Assembly: GCA_905250025.1 (NCBI GenBank)
Contig: CAJNOJ010000052.1
Location: 269,054-333,053 of the forward strand
DNA: 64,000 bases
From: Adineta ricciae
Taxonomy: Eukaryota; Rotifera; Eurotatoria; Adinetida; Adinetidae
Direction: 5' to 3'
Program-made: the position numbers and the translations under genes
Notes under the pieces: model-generated
Database searches by the model: none
The model's input: only the letters and a program-made list of their open reading frames with translations
Told to the model about the DNA's origin: nothing
Shown: positions 23,125 to 37,563 of the stretch, piece after piece
Numbering within the stretch: the stretch's first letter is position 1
How the letters are laid out: each line of letters begins with the position of its first letter

Positions 23125-24101
23125 GATTCGGTTTTTGTTTTCTTTATGCTATTAGTATTGTCGTACCAACAGCGTCCAAGCTTCTTGAAGTTGTACGCAT
23201 TCGTCATATATTTTACTGGATATTGAACATTGTTGCACCTGGTGTAGATGCTCAAACGATTATAACGTTCATTTTGCCGTGAAATGTTCCGGTTTCTAAA
23301 CACGCTCGAATCATATTCAGTCATCGAATAAATGTAGATTCTGTATCGAACCGAGATGATACGATCACGCGAAATTGGGCGCTTCTTGCTTCTCGCATAT
23401 CCGTTTTCTTCTTAGTACTGTTTCTGTATGATATTAGTGCACTGAAATTTCCATGTTCCAGTTCTTATAAGTTACATTTTGGCAAAACAACGATCGATGA
23501 AGATGTCCTAGCTGAATGTCGATGCATTCTAGCTGTAAATTTAAATAAAAAGTCAGCTAATACTTCCGATGACGATGAAGAACAAGAAACTGACCATTTA
23601 GTTGTTCACAACTTAGTTAAACATTTTCCAAAGCGAAGCTAACAATCGTTTTGACAAGTCATTCCACAGATGAATGGTAAACGAGGAGATAAGAAACAGT
23701 TGATGAGTCATTGTCAGTTCTGTTTAGTGCACTTGTCTGTAATCGTCTTGGTATCATGTGCTATGGGCAGTTGGTATGCCTGGGCACGATTCAACATTTG
23801 AAATCCAAGTTTGGCCATGGGGTTACACACTCGAGATTGAAAAAAATCCCAACACGGATAACGTCCATGATAGAAGAATGAGACGCATTCAATCGATTCT
23901 GAGATCTCAATCACAGTTTAATATTGACGTCGAAGAAATCACACAATTCACTGGTATTTTTCAAATCGGAAAGGTGTTCTCGCAGATATATTTGAACTGA
24001 TCGAAGAAATCAAACATATGCTGAATATTGACACTTATACTATAATGCAAACGACCCTGAAACAAGTATTTTTAGCATTAAAAGACTCATACGTGATCTA
24101 A
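23125..24101 (+). pseudogene. ABCA-family ABC transporter, decayed second half
   Basis: Pieces of the C-terminal half of an ABCA transporter lie in the correct order but in different frames. A membrane segment comes first (LYAISIVVPTASKLLEVV, near 23150, ending at an in-frame stop at about 23274). A second hydrophobic segment follows (NWALLASRISVFFLVLFLYD, near 23380), then IDEDVLAECRCILA (near 23500) and HLVVHNLVKHFPKR (near 23600), the lead-in to nucleotide-binding domain 2. It then jumps directly to LTIVLTSHSTDEW (near 23645), which normally follows Walker B. The tail continues with LGIMCYGQLVCLGTIQHLKS, a frameshift at about 23823, YTLEIEKN, another frameshift near 23935, then IDTYTIMQTTLKQVFLALK. 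Walker A, the Q-loop, the signature and Walker B are all absent. The gene cannot be functional as an ATPase. Confidence 0.85.
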
Positions 24102-24285
24102 GTCTACCTGACAGCTCTTCTACAAGCTGAAGGACGTTTTTTCGATTAGTTCATCAGGGTAAACTATTCTTACACACATATGAAGATAAACAACGATGAA
24201 ATAATAAAGATCTAACGAGAAAAATATGCGTGTTGAACACAACGATGACTTTCATTCTAATGATCATCAATCAGTCATTAATCAC

Positions 24286-24420
24286 GGATGAAAATAATGA
24301 CATTGGTCGTTTTGCATCTGATATGACCCATTAGTTTCATATGTCAACTGGCATTCGTTCATATTATGACATAATAAACAATTGATGAAGTCTTGTTCTC
24401 TTCTCTCATTGTATATCTAC
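24286..24420. repeat. Dispersed direct repeat, copy A
   Basis: Shares with 25606-25740 a block including GACCCATTAGTTTCATATG and GCATTCGTTCATATTATGAC, with the same order of surrounding words. By eye the two copies are about 80% alike across roughly 130 bp. No coding capacity and no target-site duplication are evident. Confidence 0.7.
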
Positions 24421-25605
24421 AGATAAAAGGTCTTTTCTTCTTCGCGAACAAATGTGCATATGTTCAGTTTGGCGATAGGACATCAGAAGAATGACATTTG
24501 TTATTTAATATAATTATGTAGTCATTTGTATAATATCGCTATCACATTGATTGTTCAATTGACAAATGTGTCATCGTAATCAGCAGATGACTGCTTTGAT
24601 ATTGAACAAGACCTATTCGGCGTTAGTTTGCATCCTTGAATGAATAGAAAGAATGATAAATGAAATGTAGATTTCTTCATATTTGTAAACGATTCGATTA
24701 GTATTAGATGGATAAAGGAAAATGTGGCCTTTTCGTCGTGTTAAGTAACCTCATCATTTAATCACGTATCGGATTATACGAAGATAAAACGTTCGTTTTA
24801 ACTAAGTCTATTCCCTGTTAGATCGATCGACGAGATTAAAATGAAAAAAGTGTGCGATTGCTTAATGATGAGCTCGATTGGATGAAGAACACATTTACTC
24901 CATCAGATGTGTATTTGATTATGTGTATGTTAGTTTTGTTTATAACATATCGATGTCAATAAATGTAATCTTTTATCTTAATGGTTTTTCGATTTGATAA
25001 ATAAATCACATCACTGTGCTACTGCTGGTCATCAACAGGCAGTTTGAAGAGAACAAGAAGACATTCTATTGATGAATCTCGTTCGTGCACTTTATTGAAG
25101 ATTTCAAAATGAACATCTGTCTCGTTTCTTGTCGAGCTCACAGTGTGTTGAGCTTCTCTTTTTTTCTCATTGATCGAAGATAAATGTGCATAATAAATGA
25201 CCTATAACAATGAAATTTACTCCTCTACAATGATATCCTTCTCTGTAGTTAGTTCATTAACGGTCAAAATGATTGTCCGATGCCCTTTAGTCATTTTTAG
25301 AAAGTAGAAAGGGGGAAAAGGACCACTCTTTCATGCCGATAGTTCACTTAACTAAACAATTCATATCGATTCAAATGGTAATTCATATCGGCACGAATAT
25401 CTTCAAGCGATGAACTAAGTTAAAAAGTGACAAATCAAAATAAATATGCACTGAAATGTATATGTAAGCAACGAGAAATGATTTCACTGATGCATTAGAT
25501 ATAATTATTGACAAAAGAATAGAAATGTACATATAATATTCTAGTGAACAATAGGAGAAAGCATCATGCTTCAACAATTGATCAATCAATCAATCATCGG
25601 TCGAT

Positions 25606-25740
25606 GATGAGAACGATGACATTGAACGAGTTGCATGGGACGACCCATTAGTTTCATATGCCGACTAGCATTCGTTCATATTATGACATAATGTGTGTAG
25701 TTGATCGGGTCTTTTCTTCCTTTTTGCTGTGTATATATGT
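25606..25740. repeat. Dispersed direct repeat, copy B
   Basis: Second copy of the block at 24286-24420, in the same orientation and about 1.3 kb away. It runs into a (GT)n microsatellite at its right edge, where copy A instead continues into GTATATCTAC. Confidence 0.7.
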
Positions 25741-25758
25741 GTGTGTGTGTGTGTGTGT
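25739..25758. repeat. (GT)n microsatellite
   Basis: About ten uninterrupted GT units, flanked by TATATA and TATACG sequence. Confidence 0.9.
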
Positions 25759-26500
25759 ATACGTATAAGGATAAAATGATTGAGCTGTTTGAGCCATGCA
25801 TACGTGCGTATAGTTGACACGCCGATGCTCCAAGGTCTGTTTATCACATATGCAATCAGTTCGAGCATGATGATGTGAATAGCAGCAGTCCTATCGAGGT
25901 TAGATTAACACATCTAGCTTTTCTCAGGGTCTATACTATCTTGTATAAGACTTGTTTATTTTATCGTACCGGACAATTACTTTTCTCTCTCTCTCCGCCA
26001 CCCTTTCAGTTCTGATAATAAACTTCTACTAGATTCCTTTTTTCTTCTCTTCCCTCCGCTGTTCTTCGTTACATCACGCCCGTTTGCACTTCTTTTTTTT
26101 TGGCTCGGTATCGAGGGCAAACGATTTCGTCTACCAATAACTGAACCATACAACATCACTGTTCACTATATATCGATTACGGATAAAGACGAATACATAC
26201 AAAAGACGTTTTTCATTGTTGCTGCCTCTGTATATATGTTGATCTTTCGGAACAAATCTTTGACAGGCATCATCATCGCCATTAGATATATATATATATA
26301 TCCATCGGATTCATACATATGCACCTTATATGCACACAGAGGAAGAGAGAGAGAGACGTAGAAATAGATGAATACGATGTTTCTTTAAACGCTGATAATC
26401 CTTGACATTCCATGTGAACAAGCACACGCACACACACGCATACAAACATATGTAAAGCTCACAAATGGGTGTTAAACAATAGATAGTGATCGAAGTCAAT

Positions 26501-27382
26501 TTACACGTCAGTTACTGCACCGCTGTCTGTAGTCGAACCAGCTGCACTTGATTTCAAATTATCATAAGCTTCATCACCAGGAAACGGTGCATGCTTTTGT
26601 TGTTGATCTTGGTGATGAGAAAAATATCTTCTCTTATTTAAAATTGTAATATGTTTGTAAAGAAAGAGACCAACAAGCATTAAGATAATAAGAATAAAAG
26701 TAAATACTATAAGTATGATGACAGTCCGAAGTATATCACTGAATAATGAACGTTGCTGTTGAATAATAACTGGCTTTTCAAGTTCATTTAACGGCGGTCG
26801 TTTACCACTGAGATATTGTTTAAGAAGAAACTCTTTCCATGTGCGTTCATCGTGAGTTAAGTCGTATAATGTTGGTAATGAATCATTGAACGGATCCAGT
26901 GGCGAATCAATATCAATTTTTGCCGAAAAGAGAACGATATTTTGATCTACATCTTCTTTGCTTTTGTTATTCATTTTATTCACATCAAATCGATTGGAGG
27001 CAATCAATGTTGATTGAGGAGGTTCGTATAAAATACAATCATAATCAATAACTAAATGTTGAGAATAATCGATGTTCTTCGAGATCCGCGAGCATATTGA
27101 CGAATCCATGCGAATACATTTGATTGATATTGAACATGTTCGATGATTATTACAAGCAAGATAATGTTTATTCAAACGTCGTTGACATGTACTAGGTGCA
27201 CAACCATTCCCTGTATAAAAGATGACTGTACGCAGTTTAATCACAAAATTTAATGGACATGATAGTAGACGCATGCTAGATGTTGAATTTTCCGTCTTCT
27301 CGTCGGAACAGCATGTTTCGAATCTGTATGAAGACGATGGTAAAATCAGAAAAAAGAGAAGAAAAATTCGAGTAATGATCAT
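26501..27382 (-). CDS. Single-pass membrane protein with SUEL-type (rhamnose/galactose-binding) lectin domain
   Basis: Single exon of 293 residues. An N-terminal signal peptide (MIITRIFLLFFLILPSSS) is followed by a Cys-rich domain. Its order of LLSCPLNFVIKL, YTGNGCAPSTCQ, ACNNHRTCSISIKC and a final VIDYDC fits the SUEL/galactose-binding lectin fold used by EVA-1 and latrophilin. The canonical YGR-type residues are not obvious, so sugar binding is uncertain. A long extracellular stalk leads to a transmembrane helix (VIILIVFTFILIILMLVGLFL, about residues 220-240). The short tail has HHQDQQQKH and ends in AVTDV, which fits a class I PDZ ligand. EVA-1 usually has two lectin domains, so this is at most EVA-1-like. 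It is flanked by long gene-poor DNA. Confidence 0.75.
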   Translation of the reverse strand: MIITRIFLLFFLILPSSSYRFETCCSDEKTENSTSSMRLLSCPLNFVIKLRTVIFYTGNGCAPSTCQRRLNKHYLACNNHRTCSISIKCIRMDSSICSRISKNIDYSQHLVIDYDCILYEPPQSTLIASNRFDVNKMNNKSKEDVDQNIVLFSAKIDIDSPLDPFNDSLPTLYDLTHDERTWKEFLLKQYLSGKRPPLNELEKPVIIQQQRSLFSDILRTVIILIVFTFILIILMLVGLFLYKHITILNKRRYFSHHQDQQQKHAPFPGDEAYDNLKSSAAGSTTDSGAVTDV

Positions 27383-28856
27383 CTTGTTTGGAAAAAGTAT
27401 CGTGGAGGAAATACGATTAGCATCTAGAATGAAGAGAACATATCATGTTGTTGTTTTTCGACCTATTTACGGATAAATTCGATGATGAAACAATTGAAAA
27501 GAAATTGTGTGAACTCTTTCATATAAGAGTGTTACTTTGTAAATAGAATACGTACGTGCAACTATTGAAATGTATAAGACTTTTTCACTTCCATTCTTTT
27601 ATTCTTTTTGTATATGAATATATACATATTTATTTGAATTCAGTCGAGTGTTTATCCTCTATAAGTGTTCGCATAACTCTTTTGCGTTTCATCAACTGAA
27701 CAGTTGATGGGGATCAGCGTTCTCTTCTCTCTTGTCATGAACTGTAGCAAACACAATTGTACTTTCTCTCTTTCTCTCCTTCTCTTTCTCTCTCTCGCTT
27801 CTTTTCTGGTACAACATGCATCTAGTAACGGCAACAATACCAGTAGCAGTATGTCCAGAGATTAAATGATCTCTTTTTTCTTTCTCTCTCTCTCGTCTCC
27901 CTACTTCTTCCCGTTGTTGTTATGTGAGTTATTGATAGGTATATATATATACAAACTCTATGGATGATGAAGCTTCAGTGTTCGCTCATATGAACAGTAC
28001 GGTTATGTGTCTGACAAGGCTTTATTCTTATACAATATAAAGCATCTTTCTGATGGACGCTCAAGGTTGAGACCATGAACACGCATTTTGCCTTGCAAAA
28101 TCATCGATTATACACATCCATGAGTATATATAAAACCGAATGAAAGAAAAAAAAAGAAATTGTTCAATCAACTTCACCGTTGAGAAGAAACGTCAGCGAA
28201 ATCGGAAAGTAATCACTGGTCGTCTTTATACAACTGTGCATATCGTACCCTCGGGTTGTATCGAATAACAGAGTGACATAGGCAGATGTGTCTCCTAACA
28301 AACATCTACCAGTCGTAACAACCGATCATGTCATAGTGATGATTCTCTGTTGTGTTATAAATGAAGGATTGACATCAACTTCTTTTTTCCAATGAGAAGA
28401 ATATGACGGAGAGGAGAGAAGAAGAAAAAAAAACAATCATCACCAAATGAACAACATTAGAGAAGTACTTCTAACGAGTCGTCTTCAAATGTCTCTTTTG
28501 ATCGCTTCAGAAGACTAATATAGATAGCCATTGGAGATTGGAGATAATCGCATCATCATGATGAAATTAAATCAGAATCGAGTTGAATTGTACTAGAAAC
28601 GGAAGTAACTACTTCTTACGTCATTTGAACTTCGAACAAATTCAAATGAAGACTTCCTCGATGTTTATTACGTTGAATAGTATTACATGCTTTCACTGTC
28701 GTATTTACCAACAAAAAAAACCCAACAGAATGAGAAGAGTGAAAGCTCCGACAAGCCACGTGTTTGGCTTCGTATTTACTCAAGAATATTGAAAATATAT
28801 GGTGAAATTACAATAGTGAAGGAGAAAAACAATTGTGCTTTTTTGTCGACAGAGTC
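27383..28856. other. Gene-poor region with CT-rich tracts
   Basis: Contains a CT-rich run near 27763-27800, CT-rich patches near 27870-27900, and A-rich runs near 28150 and 28420. The 5' UTR of the next gene lies at its right end. No gene was seen. Confidence 0.5.
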
Positions 28857-30625
28857 ATGCCCACAATTCGTCTTAAAGTTCAAATTGAGAATAATAATTC
28901 ATCGAGAAAATCTTCCTTGACACCATTAAAATTTATCTATGTTCTCGATTTCTCGTTGACTACAACTATTGATGAACTCATCCATTTACTGGAGAATTAT
29001 ATCATTCGACAATTTTCCATGAGAAATCTTCGTCTGGTTCAATTGCTGACTGATGATGGATATCTTTTATCCAATGACCAGATTTGTGCCACTGTACTGA
29101 ATGATAATGATCGAATTGTTTGTTGTGATATGAGCCGATTCGTACAGGAAAATTATCCGACATTGAATCTCAATGATTTATGGTGTGAAATCATCCAACA
29201 TGATGCAAGTGATAACCTAGAAAAGAGAATTGAAGTTGGCATCACTAATCTCGAGAAATTATTCATACGCATCTATGGATCTTCGAACGATTACGGACTT
29301 TACATATTCAATGTATTTCAATTGATTAAAATTGCCAGTGAAAAAAGTCAGCAGAGTGAGTAGCAAGAATATTTTCTTCTAAAAATGGATCATTTATGCT
29401 TGTAGAACAAATGATCGCTCGATTCGATCATTCAGATTGGTTCATTGAAGCAAAATGGGAATATGATACAGTCTCCAATACTGTCTTGCACTTGATATGC
29501 AGTATGAAACTTGGGTCGGCTGAGCAGATTTGGTCGAATAAACTGAGTTTGTTACTCGATGAATCACGAATGATTATTGAAAAAGGCGATTTGATTTCTT
29601 TGTCAAAACCTGACAATGACAATTTCACTGATGAACAACGCAAGATTCTAAAAGAATTGGCATCGAACATTCCGCCACCACAACGATCAGGTCCTGAAAT
29701 TGATGTCGATCGAGATCGAAACAAAAGCATTACAAAACATGAATGTCTAGGAGAATCGTCGATTCAAATGGCATACGGTGGTACTAATACAGTAACAACA
29801 TATCAGGATAGCCGGCTATCTGCGGAGGGAACATTTCGGCAAAATTTCAATATTACTCATATCAATTTCACTCGAAAAGCAAATAGTACATCTTCGGAAA
29901 AAGCATTAACGGTAATGAAATTCAATATTTTATATCAAACAAATGATGGATCTTGGTGTGACTGTGAGGATATCGCAATTGCACCGATTGCATTACGAGA
30001 TGAAGAACCAAAATGGTTAGCTGATTCCAGCATTCAGATCGAGCCAGATAAATTAATGTCCATTGCGATCAAAGGTTCAATACGTGTGAAAGGCAAACCT
30101 GGCCAAGACAATTTTCAACGAAAACGTATGCATAGGACTTTACCACAACCATTGAAATTGAAAATAGTTATACAAGATAATTTCAATAAACAATCTTCGT
30201 TAATTGTCGAACAATTAAACAAACCAGTGGAATACGATACATCTGAATCATTTATTAAATATAATCAATCGTCTATTTATCAGTTCGTCGCATTCGTTTA
30301 TGCAGATGATTGTGAATGCGACGAACGAATTTTCATGGGGATCTATATTGATAACGAACATCAACTAGTGATTACATCCGGAAATTCTTATTCAATATCA
30401 TTAGGTAGGAAAAACATTCGAACAATGGAATATAATGCTAGACAAACAAATACAACTGAAATGTCGTTCGATTCGATTTATCACAAAGATGAAAATGAGG
30501 AGAAGAAAGCTATTGCTCTATTCGATCCTAAAACATTTATATTATATGCAATTCGATTGGAAATTACAACAAGAACGTCCAAAACTGAACAAACTAATCT
30601 TTTACCATTAGAAGAGATCAACTAA
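28857..30625 (+). CDS. Unrecognised protein with a ubiquitin-like (coilin-type?) N-terminus
   Basis: Two exons joined by a short intron (about 29357-29405) as SQQ|KQMIARF; about 570 residues. The start MPTIRLKVQIENN is followed by LKFIYVLDFSLTTTIDELI, LLENYIIRQF, LRLVQLLTDDGYLLSNDQ and LNDNDRIVCCDM. This strand-strand-helix-strand order and the final NDRI stretch recall a beta-grasp/ubiquitin-like domain, as at the start of coilin. The middle is helical and acidic. The last 300 residues look like a beta-rich domain (VMKFNILYQTNDGSWCDCED, then IAIKGSIRVKG, LKIVIQDNF, YQFVAFVYADDCECD). I know no named family with this layout and assign no function. No signal peptide or membrane segment. AATAAA at 30683-30688. 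Confidence 0.7.
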
Positions 30626-30806
30626 GACATAGCAGACGATTTTTGTGACGTGCGATTGTGAATGTAAGTCTTGCAATTTTGAAATAAACAAAGCAATGAG
30701 ATTCTATTCATCAAGAAAACAGTTTGACGTAATTTGCAATTTATTGATGTGAAATTTTTCTATCTTGAAGATATCGCTATCTACATTTATTCACCTCCTA
30801 TCATAA

Positions 30807-32836
30807 ATGAATGAAAAATTGTATACTTTAATCACTGAAAATGATCCGTCCAATGAACTCGATATATATCTGAAATCATTGCCCAATATTAAACAGATCC
30901 TTGAGACAGTATACCAAGTGAACAATGAACATATTAGTTTATTAATGTTGGCTGCTTGCCATGGGCACGATGCAGTCGTACAAACAATACTTTCGCACGC
31001 AACTGACATGGAAAGAGTAGTGGAACTTTCTGGAAGAGTAAGTAACTCGAACGAAGCTTTGATTTTGTTTGCCACCGCATTATGGTGTGCGTGTGATCGA
31101 CGTCATTATACCGTAGCTCGTACATTGATTGAAGTAGCAAAAGCAAGAATAGACAATGGTCCTAATGATTCGATATTATTCGACGCTGTGATAGAACAAC
31201 GTCTGGATACAGTTCAATTCTTGGTGGAAAACGAGTTTATTCACATCGATAGAACGCGACAGACAAATATTCCTTATCACAATAGTCTCACAATATCGGC
31301 CACTTTAGGTCGAACAGATATCGTTGCATATCTTGTTGGTAAAGGTGCGAACATCGATTTAATCAATGAGTTCGACCATCAAACAGCTCTGCAGTATGCC
31401 GCTTCCTTTGGAAATTTCGATGTGGTAAAGTTATTGTGTACAGCTGGTGCTTCGACAAATGTGAAAAACCGCCAACAAGATACACCGCTACGATTAGCGT
31501 ACAATAAGACAGATTTCGAAATAGTTGATTATCTGTTTGACTTGACTGATGAAAAACTGACGTTCGAAGAACTTGAATTAATGATATGTTTATATTTTCC
31601 ACCGATAACACAGTTAATCAGAGACCAAGCTTTGTTTTCGATTTTGGTTCGTCTACTGAAAAGAGTATTGCAGATGAGAAAGGAGAAAAGGTGTTTGAAA
31701 TCAGCTGGAAAACCGATCATTGCTTACAATTATCAACAAGAATGTCAAACTATCGAAGAATTTGACGAAATTCAACATGATTATGACCGTGTCTATATTG
31801 AAGTATTGCTAATACAAGAGCGTATTTTGACACCGATGAGAAAGAGATCTGTATACAGGTCTTTATCTAGTTATGGAAATCATTTGGTAAAACGCGGTGA
31901 TTTCGAGTTTTGTCTTCACTTATGGGAACATACATTTTACTTATATCAAAGTATGGGTTATGAAACAAGTCTTCCTTGTTTTCTATGGGCCTTTTGTGAA
32001 ATGATTACACAACGTGTACCTATTCCTTCAGAACTATTTTTAAGAATTTGTCGTCTGACATTAGAACCATCACAGCAAACTAAAAATGATTCATGCGTTA
32101 AAAACGCGGTCTACTTTGTTGCACTCGCCAGTCAGGTGAGTATAAATCTATATATATATATATGTATCGCATCTATCTAACAATAGCACTCCTTCTTTGA
32201 AGGTTCTTGAACAACCCAATTTAACTAAAATGGAACGCCAGTTGATTATGCAATGGGTCAATAGAATTTGTCGATGCCAACGTACAACAACGCAGGAAGA
32301 AACGTTGCTTCATTTGTGTGTCAATAGGCAAACTTATTTCGATATTTCGTACCGACCATATACAATTAGACAGGTTCTCAAGTAAGAGCATAACTTAATA
32401 ATAAAAGCGTTCATATCTTTGTTTGTTTGTTTGTTTTTTGTTAAGATTCCCAAGTTTGAAAACAGTTCAACTTCTTATCGCCAGTGGCACACAGTACATC
32501 GATCTGAATGCGGTTGAAAAAGTTAATGGTAACACAGCTCTTCATATTGTTTCTCAAAGCGATTCAGATGAGACTATACCAATTGCCAAATTTCTGATCG
32601 GTGCTGGTGCACATATCGATTGTCTGAACAAACGTAACGAAACACCATTTGATTGTGCTACGACCTTCGAAATGAAATGGTTTCTGCAAAGTCAAGGAGT
32701 ACCACTTCGACTGAAATGTATTTGTGCACGACATCTTGCAAATAATCAGCAATTGAACTATTTGTTCAGATGGCCTCTGAGAACACCATTAAACACTTTC
32801 ATCTATTTGCATGGTGGTATAGCCAGAGACACTTAA
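30807..32836 (+). CDS. FEM1: FEM1-family ankyrin protein, Cullin-2 substrate receptor
   Basis: Three exons with introns near 32135-32202 and 32381-32445. N-terminal ankyrin repeats include LMLAACHGHDAVVQTIL, TALWCACDRRHYTVARTL, LTISATLGRTDIVAYLV and TALQYAASFGNFDVVKLL. The family-specific middle follows: YDRVYIEVLLIQERIL, then GDFEFCLHLWEHTFYL, equivalent to the TPR-like EALLIQERILGP region of vertebrate FEM1. C-terminal ankyrins (GNTALHIVSQS, FLIGAGAHIDCLNKRNETPF) lead to LRLKCICARHL, which matches the LKCLAAR box near the Cullin-2/Elongin-binding end. FEM1 proteins recruit proteins with C-terminal degrons to CRL2 ubiquitin ligases. Sequence is more diverged in the first ankyrins than in vertebrate FEM1A/B/C, so the degron pocket cannot be assigned. 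Confidence 0.88.
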
Positions 32837-34037
32837 TTTTGATCTTAAGGATGAGCGAGAGTGAAAGTGTCTATTTATATCTTATATTACGATGCGATCA
32901 GATTTTGTGTGTGTATGTGTGACCGATACTATCACTCAAATTTTGCTACCGCGGAACGTCTCTATCAACAAGTATTCGCTATGAAGCACTCGAAATGTTA
33001 CAGATTTCATAGTATTGTTGAAAAACTTCAGTGAACCAGTTACTGACATTATACGACTAAAGACGCGACCACTTTTAGATAAATATTATTTACAAATTCA
33101 TAATCATGTAAACATAGCGGACATCGTGCGTTAAAACCGCTTGAGTCACAGTTCATCAATCTCTGCCTTCCAAAATACTCAGTACATTCTGCAGTCGGTA
33201 CATTTTTTTAATCCCTAACGAGTCCAATGCTTCTTTTAATAATATCAATATGATTAGTAGTCTCGAGTAAACGTTCAAGCCCTAGTGCTTTATTTTAATG
33301 AAGAGAATATAAATGTTTAATATATAAGAGGCATTTGTCAGATTTATTCAGTATTAAAATGAATGAAAAAGGGTTGTGCAAGTACATGTCAGTCATGAAA
33401 GTAAATCCAGGACTCGTATATTACAACCTATTTGAAGGAATATCCAATCGTTATATCAAAGAGAATTCTACTTGAACCAAAAACACGTTACATAAACGAT
33501 TAATTCTCTCGCAGATCAATGTATCTTTCCCTTCACATGTTAAACTCAATATCAAATTGCACTGATACATTTACATGACAGTACAAGGTTAAGTCTTAAG
33601 AATTTAAGATTCTTACAGATTTCAGTGCATAAAATCGACAGCGTCGATGTCGAATTGCGTTTTCACATCTTTGAAACGAGCAAAATTGTAATTGAGGAAG
33701 ATGAATTTCCGATTGCCAGATAAGTAGATCTACAGTTAAATATCTACGTAGCAGGATTATTTCATTCATTCACGTTTTACACCCTCACCCCTCAAAGAGT
33801 TCCCATTGGTTGTCAAATAGACGAATACATGCAGAGATAAACATGCATGTGTGTGTGTGCACTTCATCATCTGTATGAGTGTCTACTATTACAACACTTT
33901 GCTCTGCATTACAATACGTTCAAGACTATGTTTTACATTGATATTATTCTAAATTCGTCCGTACTTAAATTTATTCCAATGAATTCTTAATATGATTACT
34001 TAATATCATTCGAAGGAAGAAAAGAAAACATTCAATT
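32837..34037. other. Intergenic region, nothing recognised
   Basis: About 1.2 kb between FEM1 and the HECT gene. A short GT-rich run lies near 33850. No coding or RNA signal was seen. Confidence 0.5.
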
Positions 34038-36829
<2,792 letters not shown>

Positions 36830-37563
36830 TCACAATGTCTGCTCGTTGTTTGTTTTCTACTCTTCTGTGTATATTGACAAGTGAATGAGTTCGTTTTCCA
36901 TTGGTCTTTCTCTGGTTTCTTTCGTGAAACATGTGGTTCCTCTAATTTCTTGACATTCGAACGTTGTTGTTGATCGGTCTGGTTGAAAGCGAACGTTATT
37001 TTCGTCGATTTTCGCTCTCAAGTTCATTTGCATTGAAAACAGTACATATTCTTTCCGTTAGAAACAGTTCTTTTTATGCTATTGAAAACAAATTATATAA
37101 ATAAACATTGAAAATCCAAATAAGAATGATTATTCTTGATATACCGACCAAGAAATGCGATAGATTTTCCCCAAGGCGAAAATCTTCATCATCTCACTGG
37201 ATGAATAACTCAAAGGTTTGTATTATGCATTTGTTTTTCTTCAAAGTTTGATAAGATATGAATTGAGACGATTACCTCGGGGGTGAGAATACTTCTGGTA
37301 GTAAATGAAGTGTACACTTCGACGTTATTATTCATTTGGTTGCGTGAAAGGTGAGTGTGATAGTCTCGTTAGATGTCCCCAGTCGCCATTCTTTTTTCTT
37401 CATTTCTCCGTTTGAGTTTTTATTGACAAATTATTTGTAATATTTGAATTAGTTTGATCTCATTTGATATTTTACGGAATTTGTTTTTTTTTGTTTATGT
37501 TATTCACAAACGTTTGGTCCGAGAGAAATTCGATTTCACTTGATGTTTTAGTATGAGAATTCA
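36830..37563. other. Intergenic region, nothing recognised
   Basis: 3' UTR of the HECT gene (AATAAA at 37100-37105) and the upstream region of the ankyrin gene. T-rich, with no gene. Confidence 0.5.

Larger units (their letters stand above)
24102..26500. other. Gene-poor region with repeats and microsatellites
   Basis: About 2.4 kb without a credible gene. It holds the two copies of a dispersed repeat listed separately, a (GT)n run at 25739-25758, an (AT)n run near 26286-26301, an AG run near 26344-26356 and CA-rich sequence near 26420-26445. Open frames here have low-complexity or random composition. Confidence 0.55.

Noticed and set aside
23022-23324. 100-codon open frame on the minus strand
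   Set aside because: It is antisense to the recognisable ABCA membrane segment on the plus strand and has no family features.
24286-25740. The repeat pair as LTRs of a retrotransposon
   Set aside because: No polymerase, gag or primer-binding features between them, no TG...CA ends and no target-site duplication visible.
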